NCBI RefSeq assembly: GCF_005771435.1
Contig: NZ_VANI01000010.1
Coordinates: 124,001 to 188,000 of the forward strand
Direction of reading: 5' to 3'
Length of the DNA stretch: 64,000 nt
DNA from: Microbulbifer harenosus
GTDB lineage: Bacteria; Pseudomonadota; Gammaproteobacteria; Pseudomonadales; Cellvibrionaceae
This document shows positions 27,185-36,235 of the stretch, one piece after another (the first letter of the stretch is position 1; every line of letters begins with the position of its first letter). The translations under genes were made by a program, and so were the position numbers. Under the pieces are notes generated by a model. The model had not been told where the DNA came from. It searched no databases and worked only from the letters and a program-made list of their open reading frames with translations.

Positions 27185-28152
27185 GCATCTGCGACGACAC
27201 GGAATCGCCGCGCGCAAGCACGCAAACGGCGCATACGGAGAAGCCCGGCGCGCACACCGGTGACATTGTACTGGTGGTGGATGATTCGCCGGACACCCTG
27301 AGCCTGATCAACGATACCCTGGAGCAGGCGGGCATTGATGTTCTGGTAGCGTTGGATGGCAGCCAGGCACTGAACATTGCGCGCCGCCTGCGCCCGGACA
27401 TGATTCTGCTGGATGCGATAATGCCGGGGCTGGATGGCTTTGAAACCTGCCGCCTGTTGAAAGCAGATCCGTCGCTGGTATCCATCCCGGTCATATTCAT
27501 GACGGGGCTGACGGATTCGACGGACATTGTGCGCGGGCTCGAGAGCGGTGGAGTGGATTACCTGACCAAGCCGATCCAGCCGAACGAGCTGCTGGCGCGG
27601 ATGAAGGTACACCTGAGCAATGCACGCCTGACATCGAGTGCACACCAGGCTCTGGATTCCACCGGACAGTTTCTGTTTACGGTGGATACATCGGGGCAGA
27701 TGCAGTGGGCCACACCGCAGACCTATGCACTGCTGAGCAGTGCGGGAGCACTGGACGGGGGGCTGCGGCGGCCTCTGATCACCGAATTGCAGCTGTGGTT
27801 GCGGCGCGATCCGGCAGCGGGAAACCGGCTAAAGTGGGAGGGGCTGCAGAAATCCCTCGCGGTGGTGTTTGTCGAGCGCCGGGACACCGGTACCTACCTG
27901 CTGAAGCTGCAGGACGATGGAGGGCCCGCGGGCGAGGAGGTGCTGCAGAAAAAGCTGGCACTGACCAAGCGGGAGTCCGAGGTGCTGTTCTGGATTGCGA
28001 ACGGCAAGACGAACCGGGAGATTGGGGAGATTCTGGATGTGAGCCCGAGGACCGTGAATAAACACCTCGAAGGAGTGTTTTCCAAACTCGGGGTTGAGAA
28101 CCGAACCGCGGCGGCGGGAATTGCCATCCGCACACTTAACCAGGATGCCTGA
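27181..28152 (+). CDS. Two-component response regulator with LuxR-type HTH
   Basis: 323 aa. The receiver domain occupies about residues 28-145, with acidic pair VVDDSP, phospho-acceptor Asp78 in LLDAIMPGLDG, and the Thr/Lys pair (MTGL, LTKPIQP). A linker of about 100 residues precedes a C-terminal LuxR helix-turn-helix, LTKRESEVLFWIANGKTNRE followed by VSPRTVNKHLEGVFSKLGV (about 262-305). Its start overlaps the stop of the hybrid kinase (ATGA), which makes it the probable output partner. Its targets are unknown; the divergent porin-urt operon is an obvious candidate. Confidence 0.92.
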   Translation: MSICDDTESPRASTQTAHTEKPGAHTGDIVLVVDDSPDTLSLINDTLEQAGIDVLVALDGSQALNIARRLRPDMILLDAIMPGLDGFETCRLLKADPSLVSIPVIFMTGLTDSTDIVRGLESGGVDYLTKPIQPNELLARMKVHLSNARLTSSAHQALDSTGQFLFTVDTSGQMQWATPQTYALLSSAGALDGGLRRPLITELQLWLRRDPAAGNRLKWEGLQKSLAVVFVERRDTGTYLLKLQDDGGPAGEEVLQKKLALTKRESEVLFWIANGKTNREIGEILDVSPRTVNKHLEGVFSKLGVENRTAAAGIAIRTLNQDA

Positions 28153-28167
28153 CAATGGCACGCGCGG

Positions 28168-28199
28168 CAGAAAGGTAGAAAGACAGAAAGGCAGAAAGG
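28168..28199 (+). repeat. Tandem octamer repeat, four units
   Basis: Four consecutive 8-mers: CAGAAAGG, TAGAAAGA, CAGAAAGG, CAGAAAGG. It sits in the 78-bp gap between the convergent response-regulator and GST genes. A slippage-prone tract with no visible function; its purine-rich strand would follow the regulator's stop codon in the mRNA. Confidence 0.85.
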
Positions 28200-28230
28200 A
28201 AGCCGGGGCCTCCTCTCTGCCATCACCTCG

Positions 28231-28836
28231 TCAGGCGGCGACCGCCTCCTCGGCTTCGACCGCTCGCACAAACGCCGGGTACTCCGCTACACGATGCAGC
28301 AGCTTCCGTGTTCTTTCCCCCAGTTCAATGTCCAGCGGAAAATAATTTCCCCAGTTGGCATAGACCGCCAGCATCAGATCTATCGCGGAAATTTTTTCGC
28401 CACAGACAAATTCCCTGTTCTGCAGACGCGCTTCCACGATACCCCAGAGGCCGGTGAGCCGCGCCGCGGCTTTCTGCAGTACTTCTTGTTTGGCGTCCTC
28501 TGATTCAAGACCGCGGCTGGCAAAAAACAGCAGGCTATAGGCCGGGTGCAGCGTAGCGTTGGCAAACATTAACCACTGGGTAAATTCCGCGCGCTGACCG
28601 GCGGTGCCCTGTAACTCCGGAGCGCCGTGCTTGTCGAGCAGGTGCAAAACAATGGCGGCACCTTCACGCAACACCAGGTCGCCATCGGTGAGCACGGGAA
28701 CCTGATTAGTGGGGTTGATTTCGCGGAAATTTTCCACTGACTCCCGGGCAATCAGTTCTACCGGCTGCCCGAGATCCAGCAGCAGCGCGTGAATTGCGCG
28801 CGAACAGGCACCGGGCATGTAATAGAGTTTGTACAT
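28231..28836 (-). CDS. Glutathione S-transferase family protein
   Basis: 201 aa from the ATG with GAGG upstream. The N-terminal thioredoxin fold starts MYKLYYMPGACSRAIHALL, with Ser12-type active-site region ACSR as in beta-class GSTs. It has the cis-proline motif NQVPVLTDGDLVLREGAAIVLHL (quoted in part: QVPVLTDGDLVLRE) and an all-helical C-terminal domain with SAIDLMLAVYANW. It should conjugate glutathione to electrophiles or act as a related reductase. It is the second gene after the nitronate-monooxygenase-like gene (40-nt gap), in a pair divergent from an HxlR regulator, suggesting a response to a reactive compound. Confidence 0.88.
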   Translation of the reverse strand: MYKLYYMPGACSRAIHALLLDLGQPVELIARESVENFREINPTNQVPVLTDGDLVLREGAAIVLHLLDKHGAPELQGTAGQRAEFTQWLMFANATLHPAYSLLFFASRGLESEDAKQEVLQKAAARLTGLWGIVEARLQNREFVCGEKISAIDLMLAVYANWGNYFPLDIELGERTRKLLHRVAEYPAFVRAVEAEEAVAA

Positions 28837-28876
28837 CGTTCGTTCCTCTTGTGGTTGGTCGGGTTGCAAGGGGTAT

Positions 28877-29974
28877 TCAGGTTGTCGGGGCGGCGGCTTG
28901 GGCCGGATCTTCGATCAGTGCGGCCATCAGTTCCGCTGCACTGAAATGTCGACAGAGGCCAGCGGTCTGGCCCGCGGCCATAGTGGCGAAATCGGGAAGA
29001 TTCCTGTCCATCGACGCTCGGGAAAGGGATTGGGTCAGCGACATCTGGAATGGGTAGGGCAGTGCAGGGTCCGGCCAGCCGGCGCTGGATTCCGTCAGAC
29101 GGTTGCGTATGTAGCGCGCCATGCGCCCGGAAGCCACGCGGGTCAGCACGGTATCAGTGCTCCCCTGCTGATGCAGCAGACGCTTGTGCAACCGGCTTGC
29201 GCCAGACTCGTTACAGGCCAGAAATGCGGTACCGACCTGCACGGCATCCGCCCCCAGTGCCATGGCCGCCCGCACGCCGCGGCGATCGGCAATGCCTCCG
29301 GCGGCGATCACCGGGATGGATACGGCATCGCGTACCTGCGGCAACAGAGTGAAGGTGGTGAGCAGCGAACGCGGGTCGGGCTCGGTCAGAAATGCCGGGC
29401 GGTGGCCGCCGGCTTCCAGCCCCGACGCAATCACCATATCGACACCAGCCGCCTCCAACGCAACCGCCTCGGCCACGGTCGTGGCCGCGCCCAGCGTTCT
29501 GATACCACGCTCTGCACAGCGCGCGAGAATCGACGGTGTGGGAATTCCGAATACAAAACTGAATACGGCCGGCCGCGCCTCAAGTACTGCCTCGACCTGG
29601 TCCTCAAAGCGGTGCAGTGGATTTTCTGCGTGCGCCGGCTCTAGCAATGACAGTTCGCGGTACATCGGCGCGAGCCGCTGTAGATAGGCCAGCTCGCGTG
29701 CCGGGTCCGAGGCTGGCCCCCACTCCTTTTCGCGCGGTATCCACAAATTGAGATTGAAGGGGCCGTCGCAGCGCCGGCGGATATCCCCGGCGAGCGCGAG
29801 AATTTCCTCTCCGGACAAGTGGTGCGCACCATAGGCGCCAAGGCCTCCGGCATTGGTGACTGCTGCAGCGAGTTCTGCACTGGAATGGCCGCTGCCAAAG
29901 GGGCCCTGCAGTATCGGAAAGCGCAATCCCAGATTCCGGGTAATGGCGCTGTCGCACCAGTTGTCATGTCCCAT
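28877..29974 (-). CDS. Nitronate monooxygenase / 2-nitropropane dioxygenase-like flavoprotein
   Basis: 365 aa. A TIM-barrel flavoprotein: LRFPILQGPFGSGHSSAELA at the N-terminus, NAGGLGAYGAHHLSGEEI (about 41-58), the conserved GLEAGGHRPAF with the catalytic-type His, the FMN-phosphate region PVIAAGGIADRRGVRAAMALGADAVQVGTAFL (about 222-253; key part AAGGIAD). Family members oxidise toxic alkyl nitronates. The gene is divergent from an HxlR-type regulator with a cluster of palindromic boxes between them and precedes a GST gene. The physiological substrate is unknown. Confidence 0.88.
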   Translation of the reverse strand: MGHDNWCDSAITRNLGLRFPILQGPFGSGHSSAELAAAVTNAGGLGAYGAHHLSGEEILALAGDIRRRCDGPFNLNLWIPREKEWGPASDPARELAYLQRLAPMYRELSLLEPAHAENPLHRFEDQVEAVLEARPAVFSFVFGIPTPSILARCAERGIRTLGAATTVAEAVALEAAGVDMVIASGLEAGGHRPAFLTEPDPRSLLTTFTLLPQVRDAVSIPVIAAGGIADRRGVRAAMALGADAVQVGTAFLACNESGASRLHKRLLHQQGSTDTVLTRVASGRMARYIRNRLTESSAGWPDPALPYPFQMSLTQSLSRASMDRNLPDFATMAAGQTAGLCRHFSAAELMAALIEDPAQAAAPTT

Positions 29975-30019
29975 GATTCTTCCCTAGTTTTCGGGTTCGG
30001 GAAGCAGTCTAGCGGTGGG

Positions 30020-30100
30020 AGTTACCAAAATATACTTATAGAGGACTTGTAACTAGAATATGCGGTTACAGGTTGGAAACCTGGTTACCACTCGGTAACC
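30020..30100. promoter_or_regulatory. Cluster of GGTTACC-type boxes, candidate HxlR operators
   Basis: In the gap between the divergent nitronate-monooxygenase-like and hxlR genes there are five related half-sites: GTTACC (30021), GTAAC (30049, inverse), GGTTAC (30064), GGTTACC (30083) and GGTAACC (30094). The last two form a perfect 7-4-7 inverted repeat. A second palindrome, CAGGTT-GGA-AACCTG, spans 30069-30083. Such clusters are typical of autoregulated winged-helix repressor sites. Confidence 0.65.
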
Positions 30101-30147
30101 GATGGTTTTTTCGCATTTATTGACAGATCTCAGCAAGGAGGGTTGCA

Positions 30148-30501
30148 GTGCTGCCCAGACGTAAGAATCCGGTGCAAACGCCGCCGGTGAGCTGCCCATT
30201 AAGCACCTGCATGGAGGTTATCGGCGGCGCCTGGACGCCGAATATCATCTGGTATCTGAGCGAGCGGGCGCGGCGCTTTACCGAGTTGAAAAGTGATATT
30301 CCGGGGATTTCAGCGAAGATGCTGACTACGCGCCTCAAGCAGCTGGAAGAGCGCGGCGTGGTGATCCGGGAGGTAAAGCCGACGTCTCCCCCCAGTGTGG
30401 AATATCGTCTGAGCGACTTGGGCGCGGAGTTGAAACCGGCCATTGAAGCCATCGTACAGGTCGGGCACAAACTCAAGCAGAGGGCTCGGCAAGCCGAATA
30501 A
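30148..30501 (+). CDS. HxlR-family transcriptional regulator
   Basis: 117 aa with a GTG start and a strong AAGGAGG ribosome site at a 7-nt spacing. The winged helix is typical of HxlR: CPLSTCMEVIGGAWTPNIIWYL (residues 16-37), RRFTELKSDIPGISAKMLTTRLKQLEERGVV (about 42-72; recognition part ISAKMLTTRLKQLE), then the wing with VEYRLSDLG. The N-terminal cysteines (16 and 21) could sense electrophiles or oxidation, as in some relatives. It is divergent from the nitronate-monooxygenase/GST pair, which it probably controls through the boxes in the shared gap. Confidence 0.92.
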   Translation: MLPRRKNPVQTPPVSCPLSTCMEVIGGAWTPNIIWYLSERARRFTELKSDIPGISAKMLTTRLKQLEERGVVIREVKPTSPPSVEYRLSDLGAELKPAIEAIVQVGHKLKQRARQAE

Positions 30502-30556
30502 CCGGCACTGGTGAAACGGGCTTGCCTCGCCCTCGTGTAGATAGCATCGCCGCCAT

Positions 30557-30766
30557 TCAGTCCCGGGAATTTTCTTTTTTCTTGCCACCCCTGCGGATCA
30601 GGAAAACAGCCACGGCGCTCACGGCCAGCGCCATTGCCAGCCACAGCATATGGTGCAGTTCATGGACCACGCCGGCAGGCGCGTGGCCTTCATGGGCATG
30701 GGAGAACAGACTCAGGGTGGTGGCAACTAACGTGGTAAATGCGAGCAGCAGATTTTTCAGTTTCAT
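30557..30766 (-). CDS. Small His-rich single-span membrane protein at the end of the urease operon
   Basis: 69 aa, starting at the ATG of MKLKNLLLAFTT. A signal peptide ends near LFSHA; the mature part begins HEGHAPAGVVHELHHM, with six histidines in 16 residues, then one membrane helix (LWLAMALAVSAVAVFLI) and a basic tail RRGGKKK. It follows ureG by 37 nt on the same strand. Metal (nickel) binding at the periplasmic face is suggested by the histidines and by the urease neighbours. I do not recognise a named family; it is much shorter than HupE/UreJ permeases but resembles their His-rich opening. Confidence 0.65.
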   Translation of the reverse strand: MKLKNLLLAFTTLVATTLSLFSHAHEGHAPAGVVHELHHMLWLAMALAVSAVAVFLIRRGGKKKENSRD

Positions 30767-30803
30767 GTTGGTCTCTACTTCCAGATATTCCTGATGGCTG
30801 AAT

Positions 30804-31445
30804 TTACGCAATGGCCGGGATGGTTTTCTCTTCGAGCATGCCTTCGCGCACGATGAACTGGATAATTTCTTTCAAACCTTTTTGCACTTTCAGGTTTGAG
30901 AAGACGAAGGGACGGTCGCCGCGCATTTTTTTGGCGTCGCGGTCCATGACGTCCAGAGAGGCACCGACCAGGGGGGCGAGGTCGGTTTTGTTGATAATGA
31001 GAAGATCGGAGCGGGTGATACCGGGACCACCTTTCCGCGGGATTTTATCGCCGGCGGAGACGTCGATGACATAGATGGTCAGATCGGAGAGCTCGGGGCT
31101 GAAGGTGGCACTGAGGTTGTCGCCGCCGCTTTCTACGAACACGACATCGAGATCGCCATGGCGGGCGATGAGTTCGTCGATGGCGGCGAGGTTCATGGAG
31201 GCGTCTTCACGGATGGCAGTGTGGGGGCAGCCGCCGGTTTCCACGCCGATGATGCGGTCGGCGTCGAGGGCTTCGTGCCGGGTCAGGAACTGGGCATCTT
31301 CCTGAGTGTAGATGTCATTGGTGACGACGGCGATGTGGTAATGGTCGCGCATGGCGGCGCAGAGTTCACGCAGCAGGGCAGTTTTTCCGGAGCCGACAGG
31401 GCCGCCGACACCGACGCGCAGGGTTTGTTTTCTCGCGGCATGCAT
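30804..31445 (-). CDS. ureG: Urease accessory GTPase UreG
   Basis: 213 aa, close to the family norm of about 205. P-loop GPVGSGKT (residues 15-22), [17 protein letters not shown] (metal-site CPH motif), the [15 protein letters not shown] region, and NKTDLAP nucleotide specificity motif. UreG hydrolyses GTP to drive nickel delivery to the urease active site in a complex with UreF and UreD. GAGGAA ribosome site. It follows ureF by 34 nt in the operon. Confidence 0.96.
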   Translation of the reverse strand: MHAARKQTLRVGVGGPVGSGKTALLRELCAAMRDHYHIAVVTNDIYTQEDAQFLTRHEALDADRIIGVETGGCPHTAIREDASMNLAAIDELIARHGDLDVVFVESGGDNLSATFSPELSDLTIYVIDVSAGDKIPRKGGPGITRSDLLIINKTDLAPLVGASLDVMDRDAKKMRGDRPFVFSNLKVQKGLKEIIQFIVREGMLEEKTIPAIA

Positions 31446-31479
31446 ATTTATTGTTTCCTCAGTTTACGCTCGGGAATAT

Positions 31480-32154
31480 TTACGACCGGAACAGGCGGCT
31501 GTATTGGGTTTCGTGTCTGGCGCTGGCGATGGCCAGAGCGGGTAGGCCGGCACCGAGTTCAGTGTCGTGCAATTGCCGCACGCGTTTTATTGCCGCGGGC
31601 ACCTGTTGCTGAATCTCGCCGATCAATTGCTGTGCCTGGGTCTGGCCGAGGGGCACCAGCTTGGTGGCGGCGGCGACCTGATTTTCCAGCCAGGACCACA
31701 CCAGCCCCAACACTGCGGCCTCCTCACTCAGTTGCCAGCGGTAGGCGGCGATGGCAAAGGCGGTGACAAAACTGATATCGCCAGAAATCCGCGGTGTTTC
31801 GATCTGTAGTTGTGCCAGCAGTCGCATTAATGCACTTCCGGTGGCGGTGTCGGTGAGGCGCAGCTCGCGCGTTTCGCGGCAGGCCAGGGCGTATTGGTTC
31901 CAATAGCACAGTTTAGCCTCGTCACCCGCCTGCAGTGCCCGGTGGCTGCGCAACAGCAGCGGGCCGTCGACCTGTGTAATGGATGCCATCAGCTGTGTCC
32001 CCAACCACTCGCGAGTGTCCGCCAGGTTTTTTATCCAGCCCGCATCCACCGCATATTCCAGGCCCTGGGAAAAGGCGTAACCGCCCACCGGCAGGCTGGC
32101 GCTGGAAAGCTGCAACAGACGCAGCAGCGCGACATCAGTGGTGGTGATGCTCAT
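31480..32154 (-). CDS. ureF: Urease accessory protein UreF
   Basis: 224 aa from the ATG of MSITTTDVALLRLLQLSSAS; the open frame runs further upstream but only within ureE. Typical UreF features: SASLPVGGYAFSQGLEYAVDAGW (about residues 16-38), all-helical fold, and late YSRLFRS. UreF forms a complex with UreD and UreG on apo-urease and gates nickel insertion. It overlaps the His-rich tail of ureE by 20 nt, suggesting translational coupling. Confidence 0.94.
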   Translation of the reverse strand: MSITTTDVALLRLLQLSSASLPVGGYAFSQGLEYAVDAGWIKNLADTREWLGTQLMASITQVDGPLLLRSHRALQAGDEAKLCYWNQYALACRETRELRLTDTATGSALMRLLAQLQIETPRISGDISFVTAFAIAAYRWQLSEEAAVLGLVWSWLENQVAAATKLVPLGQTQAQQLIGEIQQQVPAAIKRVRQLHDTELGAGLPALAIASARHETQYSRLFRS

Positions 32155-32665
32155 GCTGCTCGTGGCGATGATGCAGGGAGTGCGAATGGCCGCTGTCGTG
32201 TCCATGGGAGTGGCCATGGCCGCCACGGTAGGCGCCAGATTCCGGTATAAATACCGCCAGTTCTTTCTCCAGCGCGAGCCCGAGCAGCTCCAGCATTTCC
32301 TCCAGCACATGATCCGGGGTGATGCGCAGCCAATATCCGCCCTCGTCATTATTTGCGATCTGCAGCTTCACATGGCGGTTGCCCAGGTGATAACAGGCGC
32401 GACTGAAGGTGATCCAGTTGTCGCAGCGGGCGGTGGTCACCAGCTCTTCGGCGCCGACCACCTTAATGAATTTGCCACATTCGCTCTGCAGTAATTCACC
32501 CACCAAGAGCGGTTTGCCGCGCTCAAGAAAAATACGCACTTCGCTACCGTCATTGGCGGAGGTGCGCAGGCGGCCGCGATCCCGCTGCAGATGATCCAGG
32601 GTTATGCAGCAGTCTGCAGATATTTCGGGCTTGACCCCGAGCCGTTGGTAGACGTCCAGCGTCAC
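32135..32665 (-). CDS. ureE: Urease accessory nickel metallochaperone UreE
   Basis: 176 aa. N-terminal peptide-binding domain with LTLDHLQRDRGRLRT-like sequence (here ITLDHLQRDRGR), and a central metal-binding domain with ACYHLGNRHVKLQI and the conserved HVLEEMLELLG. The C-terminus is a long His-rich tail (about residues 148-176, 13 histidines among Gly, Ser, Asp and Glu residues), as in Klebsiella UreE, suited to storing several Ni2+ ions. It donates nickel to UreG. The gene follows ureC by 19 nt. Confidence 0.95.
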   Translation of the reverse strand: MTLDVYQRLGVKPEISADCCITLDHLQRDRGRLRTSANDGSEVRIFLERGKPLLVGELLQSECGKFIKVVGAEELVTTARCDNWITFSRACYHLGNRHVKLQIANNDEGGYWLRITPDHVLEEMLELLGLALEKELAVFIPESGAYRGGHGHSHGHDSGHSHSLHHRHEQHEHHHH

Positions 32666-32684
32666 GAATCAGTCCTCAAAAAAA

Positions 32685-34400
32685 TTAAAACAGGCAGTAG
32701 CGCTGAGCCAAAGGCAATTCCCTTGCGGGCTCGCATGTCAGCAACTGGCCATCGGCGCGCACTTCATAGGTTTGCGGGTCTACGCTGACCTCCGGTTGCC
32801 AATCGTTCAGCAACATGTCTTTCTTGCCGATGGTACGGGTGTTCTTGCACGGCGCCAGGGTACGGCTGAGGCCGAGTTTTTTCGCCACATCATTTTTTAC
32901 CGCTGCCTGGGACACAAACGTGAGTGAGGTTTTTGCCGCGGCCAGCCCGAGGGCGCCGAACATGGGGCGGTAGTGCACTGGTTGCGGCGTGGGGATAGAG
33001 GCATTCGGATCACCCATGGGTGCGGCGGCGATCATGCCGCCCTTCAGGATCATCGACGGCTTAATGCCAAAGAAGGCCGGTTTCCACAGCACCAGATCGG
33101 CGAATTTTCCCACTTCGATCGAGCCCACCTCATGGGCGATGCCATGGGTAATGGCCGGGTTGATGGTGTACTTGGCGATATAGCGGCGCGCGCGGAAATT
33201 GTCGGCTCCGGCCGTATCGCCTTTCGTGTCCTCGGACAAAGTTCCGCGCTGTATTTTCATTTTGTGCGCGGTCTGCCAGGTTCGGGTGATCACCTCGCCC
33301 ACGCGCCCCATGGCCTGCGAATCCGACGCGATCATGCTGAAGGCGCCGAGATCGTGAAAAATATCTTCCGCGGCGATGGTTTCCTTGCGGATGCGGGAAT
33401 CTGCAAAGGCAATATCTTCAGGGATACTGGTGTCCAGATGGTGGCACACCATCAGCATATCCAGGTGCTCATCCACGGTATTGACGGTATAGGGGCGCGT
33501 GGGATTGGTCGACGACGGCAGCACGTTGGAAGACGCGCACGCCTTGATAATATCCGGCGCGTGGCCGCCGCCGGCGCCCTCGGTGTGGTAGGTGTGAATG
33601 GCGCGGCCTTTGAAGGCATTCATGGTGTCGTCCACAAACCCGGATTCGTTCAGGGTGTCGGTGTGGATGGCTACCTGCACGTCGTACTTGTCGGCAACCG
33701 TCAGGCAGCAGTCGATGGCCGCCGGCGTGGTGCCCCAGTCTTCGTGCAGTTTCAGGCCGCAGGCGCCCGCTTCCAGCTGCTCCTCGATAGCGTGTGGCAG
33801 ACTCGCATTGCCCTTACCGAGAAAGCCGAAATTCATCGGCAGGCTGTCGGTGGCCTGCAGCATCTTGCCGATATTCCACGGTCCCGGGGTGCAGGTAGTG
33901 GCATTGGTGCCGGTGGCCGGGCCGGTGCCGCCGCCGATCATGGTGGTGACGCCGGACATCAGCGCCTCTTCCACCTGCTGTGGGCAAATGAAATGAATGT
34001 GCGCGTCGATGGCACCGGCGGTGAGAATGGAACCTTCACCGGCAATGATTTCCGTTCCCGGGCCGATGATAATATCCACCCCTTCCTGCACATCGGGATT
34101 TCCCGCTTTGCCGATGCCGGAAATGCGCCCGGCCTTTACCGCCACATCCGCCTTCACCACGCCCCAGTGGTCCAGTATCAGCGCATTGGTAATCACCAGG
34201 TCCGGCGTCTGCGCCGAAGGACGCTGGCTCTGGCCCATGCCGTCGCGGATCACCTTGCCACCGCCAAATTTCACTTCGTCACCGTAGCGGGTAAAATCCT
34301 TTTCCACCTGCAACCAGAGTTCGGTATCGGCGAGACGCACACGGTCGCCCGTGGTGGGACCGAACATCTGGGCATAGCTTTCGCGATCCATACGGCTCAT
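32685..34400 (-). CDS. ureC: Urease alpha (catalytic) subunit UreC
   Basis: 571 aa, the usual size. Nickel ligands and catalytic residues are visible: HIHFICPQQ (first His pair), the carbamylated lysine in [34 protein letters not shown], the catalytic His in [20 protein letters not shown] (flap region), and the Asp in [10 protein letters not shown]. It hydrolyses urea to ammonia and carbamate in the cytoplasm. The start overlaps the ureB stop by ATGA. All essential residues are present, so the enzyme should be active when nickel is supplied. Confidence 0.97.
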   Translation of the reverse strand: MSRMDRESYAQMFGPTTGDRVRLADTELWLQVEKDFTRYGDEVKFGGGKVIRDGMGQSQRPSAQTPDLVITNALILDHWGVVKADVAVKAGRISGIGKAGNPDVQEGVDIIIGPGTEIIAGEGSILTAGAIDAHIHFICPQQVEEALMSGVTTMIGGGTGPATGTNATTCTPGPWNIGKMLQATDSLPMNFGFLGKGNASLPHAIEEQLEAGACGLKLHEDWGTTPAAIDCCLTVADKYDVQVAIHTDTLNESGFVDDTMNAFKGRAIHTYHTEGAGGGHAPDIIKACASSNVLPSSTNPTRPYTVNTVDEHLDMLMVCHHLDTSIPEDIAFADSRIRKETIAAEDIFHDLGAFSMIASDSQAMGRVGEVITRTWQTAHKMKIQRGTLSEDTKGDTAGADNFRARRYIAKYTINPAITHGIAHEVGSIEVGKFADLVLWKPAFFGIKPSMILKGGMIAAAPMGDPNASIPTPQPVHYRPMFGALGLAAAKTSLTFVSQAAVKNDVAKKLGLSRTLAPCKNTRTIGKKDMLLNDWQPEVSVDPQTYEVRADGQLLTCEPARELPLAQRYCLF

Positions 34401-34750
34401 GTTTCAACGACTCCCACTTCATCCAACGCGCCCATTACCTCGCCGCGAAAACCGTACACCACGCGCGCACCGGCGTAGGCCACCAACTCCACCTCGCGCC
34501 CCTGCCCCGGTTCGAATCGCACCGCGGTGCCAGACGCGATATTCAGGTGAAACCCCCGCGCCTGTTTACGCTCGAAACGCAGCGCCGGATTGACTTCGTA
34601 AAAGTGATAGTGGGAACCCACCTGCACCGGGCGATCGCCGATGTTTTCCACCCGCAGAGTGCGGGTCTCGCGGCCAACATTCAGTTCGATATCGCCCTTG
34701 CCTGACGCAACCTGGATTTCTCCGGGAATCATTTTTTTCTCCGCGGCCAT
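34397..34750 (-). CDS. ureB: Urease beta subunit UreB
   Basis: 117 aa. The family signature [18 protein letters not shown], the conserved [22 protein letters not shown] and [21 protein letters not shown] blocks are all present. It is a structural subunit of the (UreABC)3 trimer. The ATG immediately follows the ureA stop (TGA-ATG), and its own stop overlaps ureC. Confidence 0.96.
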   Translation of the reverse strand: MAAEKKMIPGEIQVASGKGDIELNVGRETRTLRVENIGDRPVQVGSHYHFYEVNPALRFERKQARGFHLNIASGTAVRFEPGQGREVELVAYAGARVVYGFRGEVMGALDEVGVVET

Positions 34751-35053
34751 TCAGCTGATCGGGTTGTGCACGGTGACAAGCTTGGTGCCATCGGGAAACG
34801 TGGCCTCTACCTGCACCTCGTGAATCATTTCCGCCACACCATCCATGACCTGGTCCACGCGCAGGATCTCGCGGCCGTAACCCATCAACTCCGCGACACT
34901 TTTGCCGTCCCGCGCGCCCTCCATGATTTCCATAGTGATGAGCGCCACCGCCTCCGGGTAATTCAGCTTCAGCCCTCGCGCCAACCGCCGCTCCGCCAGT
35001 ACCGCGGCGGTAAAGATCAGCAGCTTGTCTTTTTCTCTCGGCAGTAATTCCAT
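34751..35053 (-). CDS. ureA: Urease gamma subunit UreA
   Basis: 100 aa from [20 protein letters not shown], the canonical start; the frame extends upstream but not with family sequence. [20 protein letters not shown] and the end TVHNPIS are standard UreA features. It is the smallest structural subunit. It lies 28 nt after ureD. Confidence 0.96.
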   Translation of the reverse strand: MELLPREKDKLLIFTAAVLAERRLARGLKLNYPEAVALITMEIMEGARDGKSVAELMGYGREILRVDQVMDGVAEMIHEVQVEATFPDGTKLVTVHNPIS

Positions 35054-35081
35054 GCACAAACCTGCAGTGAAAGTTTTTAAT

Positions 35082-35981
35082 TCAGGTGCGCCAGATGCGC
35101 GGCGCACAGGGCTCGCGCCCAAGCAGTTCCGGGCGCAGCTGCGCCCACAAGGCCGTCAGCAGCCGGCGCACGTCAAAGGCACAATGCCCCAGCACACGCA
35201 CCACGAACATGTCCGTCACCTGCGAGATCCCCGCGAGACAACGCTGCCCGTGCCCGGCAATGATTTCCCGGCAGCTCGTCATCAACTCCTCCGGCAAGGT
35301 TGCAGCAAACGGTCCCATCACCAGCAAGCCGTTAACCGGAAAATTCCTCAGCCCGGCGCCCGCGTTCAGGACATAGCGGTCCGCACCGCCGATCCGCAGG
35401 GATTCCACCAACAGCGGAACCCCCGCGCGAAAAATTTCCAGCCGCTGCGTCAACCGGCCGCTGGCAAACGGTTCATCACAGGCCGGCAACCCCAGCGATG
35501 TGATCTCCCACCCCGCAAATCTTCCACCGGGAGCGATATCCACTCGCGTGTGCATCGCGCCATTGGCTCCGGGATAGGCAATATTCTCCAGCGGCAACCA
35601 CTCCAGGCTCGCCCCGGCCGCCACCTGCAAGACCGTATTCTGCCCCTGCAACAACCCGTCCGGACGGGCCCGGTAAACCCGCCCCGCCCCCGTCGTCGTC
35701 ACCAGCGCCGCCGCGTTCTCACGCACCTCCACACGGATATCCAGCCGGTCCCCCGACACCAGCCCCCCGGGCGGATGCAACAGATACACATGGGCAAGGT
35801 CCCGGCCCTCCGGGAAAAACGGCTTCTGCACATACAGCGGTCCGCTGTGCCGGTTGCGTGCCAGCCGGCAACCGCGCGCGTCGCGCTCGAACCACAGCTC
35901 CAGATCCGCATGCCAGCGACTGGCCTGCGTGCCCTGCGCTTCGGCAATGTTGGGAATATCGACAATGGCGAGTTGATTCAT
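35082..35981 (-). CDS. ureD: Urease accessory protein UreD (UreH)
   Basis: 299 aa. Conserved blocks: [33 protein letters not shown] (about 50-82; key part [10 protein letters not shown]), [15 protein letters not shown], and a C-terminal [11 protein letters not shown]. UreD is the scaffold that binds apo-urease and recruits UreF/UreG. It is the first gene of the ureDABCEFG operon, so the operon promoter should lie upstream of 35981. Confidence 0.94.
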   Translation of the reverse strand: MNQLAIVDIPNIAEAQGTQASRWHADLELWFERDARGCRLARNRHSGPLYVQKPFFPEGRDLAHVYLLHPPGGLVSGDRLDIRVEVRENAAALVTTTGAGRVYRARPDGLLQGQNTVLQVAAGASLEWLPLENIAYPGANGAMHTRVDIAPGGRFAGWEITSLGLPACDEPFASGRLTQRLEIFRAGVPLLVESLRIGGADRYVLNAGAGLRNFPVNGLLVMGPFAATLPEELMTSCREIIAGHGQRCLAGISQVTDMFVVRVLGHCAFDVRRLLTALWAQLRPELLGREPCAPRIWRT

Positions 35982-36235
35982 CTACAGACCAGCAGCTCAA
36001 ACCCGCCGCCCGCATTGAAAGCCGGAGCCACAGGATGGATTCAGAGCCAATGGAAACAAGATTCCCCGGGAAGGGGTATGCGTCATTTGACGTAGATTGT
36101 GAAGGGAGCCCGTGCGCAGTGGACGGAGAGAATATGGGCAGGATGAACGAGGGAGTTTCATCCTGACAAACCAGGCCTGATTTTTTCTGGATTAGGTTGA
36201 AAGCAAAGATTGCTAACGAAGTAAATTACTTGAAT
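35982..36235. other. Upstream region of the urease operon
   Basis: A non-coding stretch between the ureD start and repeat copy 3. I see no convincing gene. It must contain the promoter of the leftward urease operon, but I cannot mark a clear -35/-10 pair or a nitrogen-control site. Confidence 0.4.

Noticed and set aside
32973-34478. A 501-codon open frame on the plus strand opposite ureC
   Set aside because: Shadow of UreC, whose nickel-site motifs are complete; the opposite frame resembles nothing.
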